Of a stretch of 63,765 bases of DNA, positions 54,552 through 63,462 are shown piece by piece. The translations under genes and the position numbers were made by a program. Every line of letters begins with the position of its first letter. Position 1 is the stretch's first letter. The stretch lies in the NCBI GenBank assembly GCA_964564785.1, contig CAZMCT010000006.1, positions 1-63,765 on the forward strand, written 5' to 3'. The notes under the pieces are model-generated. The model had not been told where the DNA came from. It did no database searches and saw only the letters and a list, made by a program, of their open reading frames with translations. Source of the stretch: CAZMCT01 sp964564785. Its GTDB lineage: Bacteria > Planctomycetota > Phycisphaerae > UBA1845 > Fen-1342.

Positions 54552-55831
54552 GGCGCCTCGGCCGCGGGACACGGGTCGCCCGGAGCGCGGAAGTAATCCA
54601 GCCGGAGACGGGCGCTGCCGCGCAGGTCCTCATCCGCCTCCGACACCTCGAGCACACGCTGCCACGCGGCACGCGCCGCGGCCAGGTTCCCCAGCCGGTG
54701 CTCGACGTCGCCGCTGCGCAGCCACAACCGGCCAGACTCCGGCCGCAGCCGCTGGAGGTGCAGCAGATGCTCGCGAACCAGAGGGTATCGCTTTTGCGTC
54801 AGCGCGACCAGTGCCAGTCCTTCCAACGCGCCAACATGGTCTGGAGACGCCGCGAGCGCCTCTTCGAACCGCGCCCGGGCGTCCTCGAACCGCCCACCCC
54901 GGTACAGCGCGCCGCCGAGTTCGGTCAGCAGCTCCGCATCCGGCGGGCCGGCTGAGGCCGCTTCTTCCAAACGGGCGGCCGCGAGGTCGTACTGGCCGGA
55001 GTTGATGAAGCGGGCCGCCAGCTTGCGCAAATGCGCGGTATCGGGAGCCACGGCCGGTGCTGTGGCCGGGGGCTGGTTTGCAGCCGGGGCCGCAGCACCC
55101 GCCAAGACGACGTCGGCCGGATCGCGGGCCAGCGCCGGCACGACAACCGGCATCACCGTGGCCGGAGCCGGCTGCGCGCGGGCACTCGGTTCTTCGGGCG
55201 GCGGGCCGTTCGCCGGTGGCCGCGGGCAGTTGAATTCGGCCGCGCTCTGATTGCCCGCCAGGTCACTCGCGACGACGCGCAGTTGGATGGGGGCGGGGGC
55301 CCCGGGCGGCGGCTGCCAGACCAGCTTCGACCCGTCCCATACGGCGGGGCCGCCATCTTGCCACAGCTCGCCTGAGCGGTAGAACACCCGCAAGGGGCGC
55401 TCGCTCAGGTTCTCCTCGATCAGCGTCGCACGGAGCGCGACCGCCGCACCCTCACCCGCGCTCGGCTCGGGCTCCGCGAGCCCGTGGATCTGCAACAGCG
55501 GCGGAGTCGTGTCGACGATCGCACTGATGAGCGGCCGCGTGCCCGGCGCAGGCGGCGGGCTCGAGCTGCCGGCCGAGTTGCGCAGCACGATGTAGAAGTC
55601 GTACCGCCCATCACCTGCGGCGGCGTACCGCAGCACTGAGCCCGCGTTGGCCGAAGCGGCCGCCTGCCACGATCGGCCGCCGTCCGTCGACACCCACAGC
55701 TCGGCCGTCGTGACCGGCGCGCCCTCGGCGGCAAGCCAGTCGAGCGCAAGCTCGCGCGTCGCCACGTACCGCGGCGGAGCCGCCAGCGCGGTCATCTGAA
55801 TCGCGGCCAGAATCGGCACGGCCACGCGCAT
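54476..55831 (-). CDS. exported protein with Ig-like N-terminus and TPR C-terminus
   Basis: 451 residues. A signal peptide (VAVPILAAIQMTALAAP) is followed by beta-rich segments, LWVSTDGGRSWQAAASA and YDFYIVLRNSAG, resembling fibronectin/Ig-like repeats, to about residue 200. A Pro/Ala linker precedes three TPR-like units at about 270-410 (ELGGALYRGGRFEDARARFEEALAASPDHVGALEGLALVAL). The last 30 residues overlap holA in another frame and are low-complexity. It is probably periplasmic; function is unknown. Confidence 0.78.
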   Translation of the reverse strand: MRVAVPILAAIQMTALAAPPRYVATRELALDWLAAEGAPVTTAELWVSTDGGRSWQAAASANAGSVLRYAAAGDGRYDFYIVLRNSAGSSSPPPAPGTRPLISAIVDTTPPLLQIHGLAEPEPSAGEGAAVALRATLIEENLSERPLRVFYRSGELWQDGGPAVWDGSKLVWQPPPGAPAPIQLRVVASDLAGNQSAAEFNCPRPPANGPPPEEPSARAQPAPATVMPVVVPALARDPADVVLAGAAAPAANQPPATAPAVAPDTAHLRKLAARFINSGQYDLAAARLEEAASAGPPDAELLTELGGALYRGGRFEDARARFEEALAASPDHVGALEGLALVALTQKRYPLVREHLLHLQRLRPESGRLWLRSGDVEHRLGNLAAARAAWQRVLEVSEADEDLRGSARLRLDYFRAPGDPCPAAEAPCRQDAQPRPSSSSTGTKSTRNLRP

Positions 55832-56436
55832 CTTTTGCGGTCCTCGACGCTTCAGGGCCGTCGGGACTATCGGCCGGACGGGCCGGACCGCTCATGGACC
55901 TGCACCGGAAGGCGCAAACCCGATTGTGCCCGCGGCAGTGGTTCCGCAGGCGCCCGCGAAGACGCGGCCGGACCCGTCGGGTCCGCAGCGCGGGATCCGC
56001 CTTGCAATCAGCGGGCTGGCATGGCGGAGGCGTGAAGCATGCGCCGTTCGATGCGGTTCCGAGCTCGTTCACGCCGCTGGGCGCGAGCTCCTCGGGCGTC
56101 GCGTCGGCGTCCGTCGAGTACACGCTGCGTCCCGAGCCCGGTCCGGGCTCAACGGCGCCGGCATCAGGGTTGTTGTCGCCGCGTGGCCGGGCGCGGAACG
56201 TCTTTGGGAGATATCGTGCCGCGCCGACGCCGACCCGGCCCGCGCGTGCGACCGGCCGGCCAGCCTTCGGACTCTTCAGGCGAGGGGGGGTGTCTGCCGG
56301 CCAGACCGACGGTTGGCTCGTACGTGTCAAGATGCCGCCTCGTGCGAAGTGCAAAAGTGTCCCGGTTTTGAGATAGCTTGATGAGGTCCTGATCCTGCGC
56401 GGTACTGCTCTACCCCGCAGCCGGACAGGTTCACAA

Positions 56437-56462
56437 CGGGCCCCCTCGTGTAAGGGGGCCCG
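56437..56462. other. perfect 10-bp GC hairpin
   Basis: CGGGCCCCCT and AGGGGGCCCG form a 10-bp stem around the 6-nt loop CGTGTA. There is no T run on either side, so it is not a normal terminator. A second smaller stem-loop lies just to its left, with the two separated by the bases TTCACAA, which suggests a structured transcript. Confidence 0.45.
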
Positions 56463-56793
56463 ACGTGTTACAGGTCGGTATTCGCGCGGTCGTCGGTCTA
56501 TTGGTCTGGCCGGCAAGTCTTCCGGCGGTCCGGCTGTAGCCGCAGGGGTAGCCTCGTGCAGCCCGGTCTCGAATTCGTCGCCTGGCTCCGGCGGCACGTG
56601 GGCCGGAGGTGTGCGATGGCTCGGGTGGTCGAAGTACGGCGGGTGCGCCAGTCGGCGGAGGGATGGCGGGGGACCGCAGCGGACGGGTCCGCCAGCAGCT
56701 TGAGCCAGAGCGAGTTCGGCCAACGACGGGGAATGTCGCTGGCACGTAAACATCTGACCACCGCGTGATTCTTCGAGCGCTCACGCGAAACGC

Positions 56794-56829
56794 GCATAAG
56801 AAAAGCCGCTGGCGGTGAACCAGCGGCTT
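56794..56829 (-). terminator. Rho-independent terminator after the cyclophilin gene
   Basis: On the minus strand AAGCCGCTG and CAGCGGCTT form a 9-bp stem with a 9-nt loop, followed by TTTTCTTAT. It lies about 90 nt beyond the cyclophilin stop and should end that operon. Confidence 0.8.
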
Positions 56830-56918
56830 CGGCAGGCGTCGGGAGGCGGAAGCGGTCGGGCGGAGACCGGGGCGAGCGAAATGCGCCGCGGCGTGCGGAG
56901 GCGGCCGCGCGCGGCCGG

Positions 56919-57611
56919 CTACTGGCCGGAGATCAGTCGCTCGAGGATCAGCACGGCCACGTCGCGCATGGCGGTCTGGACTCCGTAGCTCGCGCCCTCC
57001 AGGTACGATTCCCACTCGGGGGTGAGCACGTCTGCGCCCGGCTCGGAGCGCGCGGTCACGATGAGGACGTCTTCGACCGGCACGTCGGACATCTCATTGC
57101 GGGTCTCCGTCGGCACGGCCGCGATCTGGTCGATGACGTCCATGCCCTCGATGACGCGGCCGAAGACGGTGTAGCCGGCCGACGTGGGGGACGGGTCCAG
57201 AGCGGTGTTGTCGGAGAGGTTCACGTAGAACTGCGACGTGGCGGAATTGGGATCGTCGGTGCGGGCCATCGCGACCGTACCGCGCAGGTTGCGCAGGCCG
57301 TTGCCGGCCTCGCTCGCGATGGGGGCGTGCGTCGGCTTCTGCTCCAGTCCGGGCAGGAAGCCGCCGCCCTGCACGACGAAATTGGGGATCACGCGATGGA
57401 ACAAGGTGCCGTCGTAGAAGCCCTCGTCGACGTAGCGCACGAAGTTCTGGACCGTCGCTGGCGCGAGGTCCTCCGCCAATTCGATGAGGAACTTGCCCCG
57501 GCTGGTCGTAATGCGGACCCGCGGCGGCCCTTCGACGACCAACTCGCCCGTGGGACATCCGCCGGCGACCAGAACCGCAGTCAGGCCGATACCCAGCAAC
57601 AGTCTGTTCAT
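56919..57611 (-). CDS. exported cyclophilin-type peptidyl-prolyl isomerase lipoprotein
   Basis: 230 residues. A lipoprotein signal ends at VAGGC (Cys19). The cyclophilin domain fills about 30-195: VRITTSRGKFLIELAEDLAP, FVRYVDEGFYDGTLFHRVIPNFVVQGGG (catalytic Arg in FHR), ARTDDPNSATSQFYVNLSDN and GYTVFGRVIEGMDVIDQI. It assists folding of exported proteins. AGGAG lies nine bases before the ATG. It is 52 nt downstream of the polysaccharide-export gene on the same strand. A C-terminal helix of about 30 residues extends beyond the domain. Confidence 0.93.
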   Translation of the reverse strand: MNRLLLGIGLTAVLVAGGCPTGELVVEGPPRVRITTSRGKFLIELAEDLAPATVQNFVRYVDEGFYDGTLFHRVIPNFVVQGGGFLPGLEQKPTHAPIASEAGNGLRNLRGTVAMARTDDPNSATSQFYVNLSDNTALDPSPTSAGYTVFGRVIEGMDVIDQIAAVPTETRNEMSDVPVEDVLIVTARSEPGADVLTPEWESYLEGASYGVQTAMRDVAVLILERLISGQ

Positions 57612-57663
57612 GATTCGCTACTCCTGCGGAAGAAGACTCCGCCCAGGTGCTCTGTGATGCGTG

Positions 57664-58893
57664 TCAATCCGGCGTCGGCGCCGGTGCCGGCGGAATGAAC
57701 GCCCCCGGAATGGTCGAGCCCAGCGACTGCCGAATACCCTGCCGCAGACTGTTGTTCTCGTCTCGCAGGGCTCGATTGGCGTTGTACTGTGCCAGCGGAT
57801 CGTAGCGCAGGCTCACGTTGAACGGTCCGGGAATCAGGTTGCGGAAGAACCAGTCCTGCATGAACGTGTCGATTGTGTAGGGGATGTGCAGGATGTCGCC
57901 GGCCCGCAGGGCGAAGTCCGGCGTCTTGCCCGCGTACATTTCGGCCAGATTCAGCTTCACGCGAACACTCTCGCCGTCGTCTTCCTTGCGAATGAGCGTC
58001 GCGTCCGTCACGCTCAGCAGGTCCCGCAGCCCGCCGGCCGCCCCCAGAGCCTTCAGCACCGACAGCTTGCTGCGCGGCGGGATGATGATCGGCCCCGGTC
58101 GGTTTACGAGCCCGGCCACGTAGATCGCGCTTTCCTCCGCGGCCTCGACCAGCAGCACGTCGCCGGACTCCAGCGGGGGGGCCTGGAGCACGCGGCGGTA
58201 ATCGTCTACGTCGGCCAGGTCGTAAATCTGTTCCTGGCGCTCCGGGTTGACCGGCCGGTAGCGCACGCGGCCGGAGATGTCGCGGCTGAGCCCGCCGGCC
58301 GTGGCGGTTTCGCCGAAGCCGCCGGCCAGCGCGAGGGCGTAGAGAATATTGCGCTCGTTCTGTCGCAGCCGTACCAGTCCGGGGGTCGTGGCGGCGCCCG
58401 CCACGAACACCGTCGTCACTTCCGCCTCGCCGACCTGCACGAAGACCGAGAGATCCTTGACGACCTTCGGCACGTGAGCGGCCACGATCGTCTGCTCGAC
58501 CTGGGCGAGCGTCTGGCCCTGAACCTCGAGGGGCCCAACCACTGGCATGATGATCCGGCCGTCGTCGTGGACGCGCAGGTCAAGCGTGACGGGCTGATAG
58601 CGTTCCTCGGCCAGGCCGAACATGCGGATCGACAGGATGTCCCCGTTCTTGATCCGGTACGGGTTGACATCCGTCAGCGCCAGCCGCGTGAGGTCCACTG
58701 GCACCGTTGGTGCGGGCGGGGGCGTGTCTTCCCGCCGCAGTAGCTCTTCGACCGAGATGCGGGTGTCGGCGCACCCGGACAGCGCCACGAGCAGCGCGGC
58801 CGCGAGCGTTGCGCTCCGGCCACGCGAGAGGAGCTGTGGCTTCGGGGCCCGACGTTCGTGCCGGCCGCGTGGCCCTGCATCAACCGAGATCAT
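57664..58893 (-). CDS. polysaccharide export lipoprotein (Wza-like, SLBB domains)
   Basis: 409 residues. A signal peptide with lipobox LSGC is followed by a Poly_export domain, NPYRIKNGDILSIRMFGLAEERYQPVTLDLRVHDDGRIIMPVVGPLEVQGQTLAQVEQTI, and at least two SLBB domains (EAEVTTVFVAGAATTPGLVRL and ESAIYVAGLVNRPGPIIIPP). Proteins of this group form the outer-membrane channel for capsule or exopolysaccharide. The N-terminal extension of about 25 basic residues before the signal core is longer than usual, so the true start may be later. GGGAGA lies eight bases before the ATG. No polymerase, Wzc or glycosyltransferase genes follow in the window. Confidence 0.92.
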   Translation of the reverse strand: MISVDAGPRGRHERRAPKPQLLSRGRSATLAAALLVALSGCADTRISVEELLRREDTPPPAPTVPVDLTRLALTDVNPYRIKNGDILSIRMFGLAEERYQPVTLDLRVHDDGRIIMPVVGPLEVQGQTLAQVEQTIVAAHVPKVVKDLSVFVQVGEAEVTTVFVAGAATTPGLVRLRQNERNILYALALAGGFGETATAGGLSRDISGRVRYRPVNPERQEQIYDLADVDDYRRVLQAPPLESGDVLLVEAAEESAIYVAGLVNRPGPIIIPPRSKLSVLKALGAAGGLRDLLSVTDATLIRKEDDGESVRVKLNLAEMYAGKTPDFALRAGDILHIPYTIDTFMQDWFFRNLIPGPFNVSLRYDPLAQYNANRALRDENNSLRQGIRQSLGSTIPGAFIPPAPAPTPD

Positions 58894-58983
58894 TGAGTAC
58901 GTCTCCCTCTGCGGTGGACTTCCGTGTGCGGCCGCAGTTCGGACCTCTGAACGGGGATCCGCATTCCGTCCCTGGCGTTGCGT

Positions 58984-59000
58984 GCGCAGGACGCCTGCGC
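58984..59000. repeat. short GC hairpin between export and TPR genes
   Basis: GCGCAGG-ACG-CCTGCGC, a 7-bp perfect stem with a 3-nt loop, in the 126-nt gap upstream of the export gene. The role is unknown; it lacks a T run. Confidence 0.35.
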
Positions 59001-59019
59001 TACTGGGTCACAGAACAGG

Positions 59020-62000
59020 TCAGCGCGGCTTGGCCACGGAAACCCGGCCGGACTCGTGCGCCGCGCGCAGCAGTTGTTCGATCTGGGCCCGCTCGTCGGG
59101 GGTGAAGACCTGCCCGCCGTTTTCGGCGGCGAGCGCATCTTTCAGGTGTCCGGGAACCGCATCCCACTCCTCGAGGGCCGAACAGACCTGGGCCAGATTG
59201 AAAAGGGCCCGCGCCCGCAGCGGCGAGCCCGCACCGGCCAGCTCGGCGCAGCGCCGGAACTCGTCGCGGGCCTCCTTCAGCTTGCCGGGCGTGTTCCGCA
59301 GGATGAAGGCCAGCGTGTCGCGGAAGTTTGCATCGCCCGGCCGCAGAGCCACGGCCTGCCGCGCGTGCGTCAGCGCCTCGGCATACGCGGCGCGCTTCTC
59401 CGCGAGCACCCACGCCAGGTTGTTCAGGGCTTCCGGCTGCGCGGGATCGATCCGCAGCGCCGCCCGGTAGGCCGCGATCGACCGCTCGACGTCGCCCTTC
59501 CCGTACGCCAGCTCGCCCAGCGACAGGTACGCCCGGGCATCCTCCGGATTCAGCTCGACGGCCTGCTGACAGAGCGCCAGCGCCGCGTCCAGGTGGGCCG
59601 GCGAGGCGCCCAGCAGCGACGCCGCCGACAGCAGGATCTCCGGCCGCGGGCGCTCGCGTTGCTGCTGCTGCTTGGCCAGCTCGAGGACTTCGTCGAACCG
59701 CTTGGCTTCGGCCAGCGCGACCAGCCGGGCGTGCACGACCGCGAGATGATCCGGCGCCAGGGCGCCGGCGGCCGCGAGCGCCCGTTCCGCGGCGGCCGCA
59801 TCGCCGCGCTTGCGATACAGGTCATGGAGCGTCAGGTGCGTCGGCACGCTGGCCCGGCCGGCGTCGGTCTGGGCGAAGACCTCCAGCGCGGAGAGCGCAA
59901 CGTCCGGCTGGCCCAGGCCCGCGTGGACCCGCGCGCGGAGAATCTGCCACGCGTCGCGCTCGGGCTCTTCCTGGACCAGTTGACGCACAATCGCGAGCGC
60001 GCCCTCCAGTCCGGCCGTATCTTTACGGCGGATGGCGATCTCAATCAGTATTTCGAGCGCTTCAGGATTGCGCGGCTCGATCAGCCGCGTGGCCATGGCG
60101 GCCTGCCGCGCCGCGTCCAGGTTCCCCAGCGCGAGCTCGGCCCGGGTTTGAAGCAGCAGCAGCCCGGCGTTGTCCGGGTGCAAGCGGGCGCCGCGCTGCG
60201 CGAGATCGCGCGCGGTGGCGAAGTCCTCCAGCCGGAAGGCCAGTTCCGCCAGCCCGCGATACGTCTCCGCCCCCGCCGGCGACGACACGACCGCCTGCTT
60301 CAGCAGCTCGCGGGCACTGGCCCGCTTCTCGGGCGTGCCGGCGTCCGCGTTCCGCACGGCCATGATCCACAGCAGGTCGGTGTCGTCGGGCAGCTCCTGC
60401 CGCAGCTCGTCGAGCAGCGTGGCCGCGATCTCGCGGTCGCCCGGTTGCTTGCGGGTCAGCAGGGCCTTGCTCAGCCCGCGCTTGAGCTGCGTCGCGTCGG
60501 GATGCACCTGGAGCCCCTCCATCCAAGTGTCGATCGCCCGGTCGAGCCGGCCGGTTTGGGCGTAGAACTCGCCCAGCAGCGCGTGGCCGAAGCCGTCCTT
60601 GGAGATCCGCGCGAGTTCCCGGTAGTCGCGCTCGGCGAGGTCTTCGCGCCCGGTGCCGATGTAGTACGAAGCCCGCAGCGTGTAAGCCTCCGGGCTCGCG
60701 GCCTGCCCGACCAGGTCGTTCAACGCCTGCTCGGCCTCGTCCTCGCGCCTCTCCGCCCTCAGGATCGCCACGCGCGTGCGGGTCACCGTCGGCGGGTCGG
60801 CGCCCAGCGCGGCGGCCTGATCGAGGTAGGCCAGTGCCCGCTCGGCCGCCCGCGTCTGGGCATAGCTCAACCCCGCCAGCCGCACGAGGTCGAGCGGGTC
60901 CTTCTGTCGTCCGGCCAGGCGCAGCTCGAGCTCGTTGACCGCCTCGCCATACTGGCCCTCACCGACGGCCAGCGCGATCCGCCATGAGCTGAGCATGCGC
61001 TCGTCGAGCTTCTGCGCGACCTGCGCGAGCAGCGCCCGAACCTCGGAATAGCGCTTCTGCCGCTGAAGCAGGGCCACCAGCCGGTCGGCCACCTCGGGTG
61101 CCCCGGTGGCCCGGAATCCGCCGTGATAGACCGCTTCGGCCGCGGCGAAATCGCCCGCATCCTCGTATGCGCGGCCGAGCAGGAGCACCGGCACGATGCG
61201 CGTCGGGTCGGCCTCGATGCAGTAGCGCAGCAATTCGACGATCTCCCCCTGCCGCGCGTGACGCTCCGGGCCCGCCAGCCACACCCGGGCCTGTTGCAGC
61301 CGCCACACCAGCCCGCTCCCGCCCTCCGCGGCCTTGATCTGGTCCACCAGTTGCTGCGCCCCGGCCCGATCCTGCGAAACCTCGGGCACCTCGAGCAGCA
61401 GCGCCCGCACCTGAACATCGCCCATGTCCTCTGCTGCCAGCGCCCGCAGCGCCGCAATGCCGCCCGCCGCCTCCCCGTGCAGGATGTCGAGCGAAGCCAG
61501 CGCAACCGCGACGCGACGCCGGTCCTCGGGCGACGTCACCGCCTCGACCCCGCCGCGCAGCACCGCCCGGGCCTCGTCCGGCCGCGAGCGGCTCGCCAGC
61601 AGGTCCGCGAGCGCCAGCCAGGGGGTCGCGCGCTCCGCAAACCGCTCGCACGCGCTGCGCAGGCCCGCGACCGCTTCCTCCGGCCGGCCCGCGCTAGCCT
61701 GCAACCGACTCAGCGCGAGCAGCGCCGGCAGCGGGTCGGCGCACTCCGCGCCTGCACGCCGCAGCTCTGCCTCCGCGACCTCCGGCCGCCCTTGCTGCTC
61801 GGCCACCGACGCCAGCAGGATCCGCACATCGCTGCGCTGCGGCTCGGCCTCGCGCAGCCGGGCCAGCCCACCGGCCAGTTCCGCGAGCAGAGCCGACCGC
61901 TTCTCCGGCGGCTCCTGGCCGGCCAGCCCCAGCCGCGCTGCCAACTCCAACAACTGTACATCCGCATCGCGCTGCGTTTCCTCCAGCGGTGCCAGCGCAT

Positions 62001-63462
62001 CCAGCGCCTCCGTCCACGCCCCCCGGCCGAGGTGCAGCCGCGCCAACTGCATCGCCGTCTGCGGCGTCGTCGGCCGCTCTGCCCGCTCCTGGGCGAGCAC
62101 CTTCGTCGCCCGCCCGATCTGCCCCGTCCGGGAATACGCCTCGGCCAGCATCACCCGGATCAGCGGCCGCGCCGTCGGCCGGTCCGCCACCGGCTCGAGC
62201 AGCTCGATCACGCGATACGGCTGGTTCTCCGCGCTGGCCACGATCGCCTGGAGGTACGCCGTCTGCTCCTCGCCCGCGGCTCCGGCCCGCACGAGCTTCA
62301 TCGCGTCGAGGTATTCGTCGAGCAGCTCGCGGGCCTCGAGCGTCCGGTCAGCAAGGACGAACAACTCGACCGCGAACGGGATCACCTGCGTGCGCTGCGG
62401 CCGCCCGCGGAGGCGCTCGAGCGCCTCCTGTGCGAGCTGCACGCCCCGCTCGCGCTGCGCGGTCAGCAGGGCCAGCTTCGCGTTCTGGGCGAAGAGGGCC
62501 ACCATCCAGTCGGCCGGGTCGACGAAGACATCGGTCAGAGACTCGGGATCAAGCTTGCCTGCCGCCTCGAGCACCACCGCCGCGCGGTCGTACTCGCGGT
62601 GGGCGAGCCACTCCTCGGCCAGGGCCAGGCGCGCACGCGGGTCAGGCAAAGGCAGCTTTTCGGCCTGTTCGAGGTCGTCACGGGCGGCCTGGGCGTCGGC
62701 CGCGCTCAGGGGCCGGCGCGTGCGGTCGGCCAGCGTGCGCCGCAGGGCGGCCCGCTGAACCAGGGCGGCCGCGGACTCCGGCTGATGCTCGAGCGCCCGC
62801 GTCAGCCAGCCCAGGGCCTCGGCTGCGCGGGCCGCATCGCCGCCCGCCGGCACCGCCTGCGCGGTCAGGGCCCCCAGCAGGATGCAGGCCTCGACGAGCT
62901 CCGGCCGCTGGGGCTCGCGTTCGCCCAGGCGCTGGACCAGGGCCTCCAGTTGCTCGCGGCAGGCCTCGGGCTTCTCGCGGTAGAGCAGCGATTTCGCGCG
63001 GGCTAGGATGGCAGCGGGGTCGTCGGGCACTGCGGCGAGCCGCTTGTCGGCGATGTGCTCGAGCTCGCCGAAGTTCCCGGTCAGCTCGTACAGCAGCGCG
63101 AGCCGCCGGAACGCGGGCTCGTCCGCGGGACTGGTGCGCAGCAGCACGCGGTAGGCCCCGATGGCCTGGCGGATGGCATCCGATGGCAGCGGTCGGAGGG
63201 AGAGCTGGGCCCGCGCGTATTTCGCCAGGACCGCGGTGTCATCGGGGTGGACCGAGATCCAGCGGCCGAGCATACGGCGGGCGGTCTCCCAGTCGCCGCG
63301 TTCGTACGCCGCGGTGCCCTCGACCAGGGCCGCGTTGACCATGGCGCGTTTGCGGGCCTTCCAGCCGACGTAGGCGCCACCGGCCAGCACGACCGCGACG
63401 AGGGCGGTGACAGCCAGGATCTTCAGCCTGCGATGCGTGGCCCGAGGTTGATGAGCAGCCAT
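59020..63462 (-). CDS. giant membrane-anchored TPR protein
   Basis: 1480 residues. One membrane helix near the N-terminus (LKILAVTALVAVVLAGGAYVGWKA) after a short basic stretch, so an N-in type II anchor with the remainder outside. From about residue 45 to 1460 it is a continuous TPR solenoid with many clear units, for example AAYERGDWETARRMLGRWISVHPDD, AALRIDPAQPEALNNLAWVLAEKRAAYAEAL and EARDEFRRCAELAGAGSPL. No enzyme domain is present. It lies upstream of the Wza-like gene on the same strand, 126 nt apart, so it may belong to a surface-polysaccharide locus, as do exopolysaccharide-associated TPR proteins. The start ATG at 63462 has GGAGGG some nine bases upstream. Confidence 0.88.
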   Translation of the reverse strand: MAAHQPRATHRRLKILAVTALVAVVLAGGAYVGWKARKRAMVNAALVEGTAAYERGDWETARRMLGRWISVHPDDTAVLAKYARAQLSLRPLPSDAIRQAIGAYRVLLRTSPADEPAFRRLALLYELTGNFGELEHIADKRLAAVPDDPAAILARAKSLLYREKPEACREQLEALVQRLGEREPQRPELVEACILLGALTAQAVPAGGDAARAAEALGWLTRALEHQPESAAALVQRAALRRTLADRTRRPLSAADAQAARDDLEQAEKLPLPDPRARLALAEEWLAHREYDRAAVVLEAAGKLDPESLTDVFVDPADWMVALFAQNAKLALLTAQRERGVQLAQEALERLRGRPQRTQVIPFAVELFVLADRTLEARELLDEYLDAMKLVRAGAAGEEQTAYLQAIVASAENQPYRVIELLEPVADRPTARPLIRVMLAEAYSRTGQIGRATKVLAQERAERPTTPQTAMQLARLHLGRGAWTEALDALAPLEETQRDADVQLLELAARLGLAGQEPPEKRSALLAELAGGLARLREAEPQRSDVRILLASVAEQQGRPEVAEAELRRAGAECADPLPALLALSRLQASAGRPEEAVAGLRSACERFAERATPWLALADLLASRSRPDEARAVLRGGVEAVTSPEDRRRVAVALASLDILHGEAAGGIAALRALAAEDMGDVQVRALLLEVPEVSQDRAGAQQLVDQIKAAEGGSGLVWRLQQARVWLAGPERHARQGEIVELLRYCIEADPTRIVPVLLLGRAYEDAGDFAAAEAVYHGGFRATGAPEVADRLVALLQRQKRYSEVRALLAQVAQKLDERMLSSWRIALAVGEGQYGEAVNELELRLAGRQKDPLDLVRLAGLSYAQTRAAERALAYLDQAAALGADPPTVTRTRVAILRAERREDEAEQALNDLVGQAASPEAYTLRASYYIGTGREDLAERDYRELARISKDGFGHALLGEFYAQTGRLDRAIDTWMEGLQVHPDATQLKRGLSKALLTRKQPGDREIAATLLDELRQELPDDTDLLWIMAVRNADAGTPEKRASARELLKQAVVSSPAGAETYRGLAELAFRLEDFATARDLAQRGARLHPDNAGLLLLQTRAELALGNLDAARQAAMATRLIEPRNPEALEILIEIAIRRKDTAGLEGALAIVRQLVQEEPERDAWQILRARVHAGLGQPDVALSALEVFAQTDAGRASVPTHLTLHDLYRKRGDAAAAERALAAAGALAPDHLAVVHARLVALAEAKRFDEVLELAKQQQQRERPRPEILLSAASLLGASPAHLDAALALCQQAVELNPEDARAYLSLGELAYGKGDVERSIAAYRAALRIDPAQPEALNNLAWVLAEKRAAYAEALTHARQAVALRPGDANFRDTLAFILRNTPGKLKEARDEFRRCAELAGAGSPLRARALFNLAQVCSALEEWDAVPGHLKDALAAENGGQVFTPDERAQIEQLLRAAHESGRVSVAKPR

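Larger units (their letters stand above)
55832..56918. other. 1.09 kb gene-free stretch with hairpins
   Basis: This is the longest interval without a supported gene. Long open frames exist on both strands but their translations are Arg/Pro/Ala-rich, lack family resemblance and have no good start, so I take them as GC-rich chance frames. The stretch holds a minus-strand terminator (56794-56829), a 10-bp GC hairpin (56437-56462), and next to it a stem with CCTG/CAGG, CGG/CCG and CTGC/GCAG pairings at about 56392-56430. It may hide an RNA gene. Confidence 0.5.

Noticed and set aside
56392..56440. A signal recognition particle RNA-like segment (minus strand GTGAACC...GAGCAG)
   Set aside because: The obligatory CAGG-GGAA-AGCAG core is not present; only flanking words resemble SRP RNA. 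It is kept as a structured gap, not as an RNA gene.
55611..56753. A 380-codon minus-strand frame in the large gap
   Set aside because: Its C-terminal third overlaps the TPR gene in another frame; the translation is Arg/Pro-rich, lacks a good start and matches no family I know.
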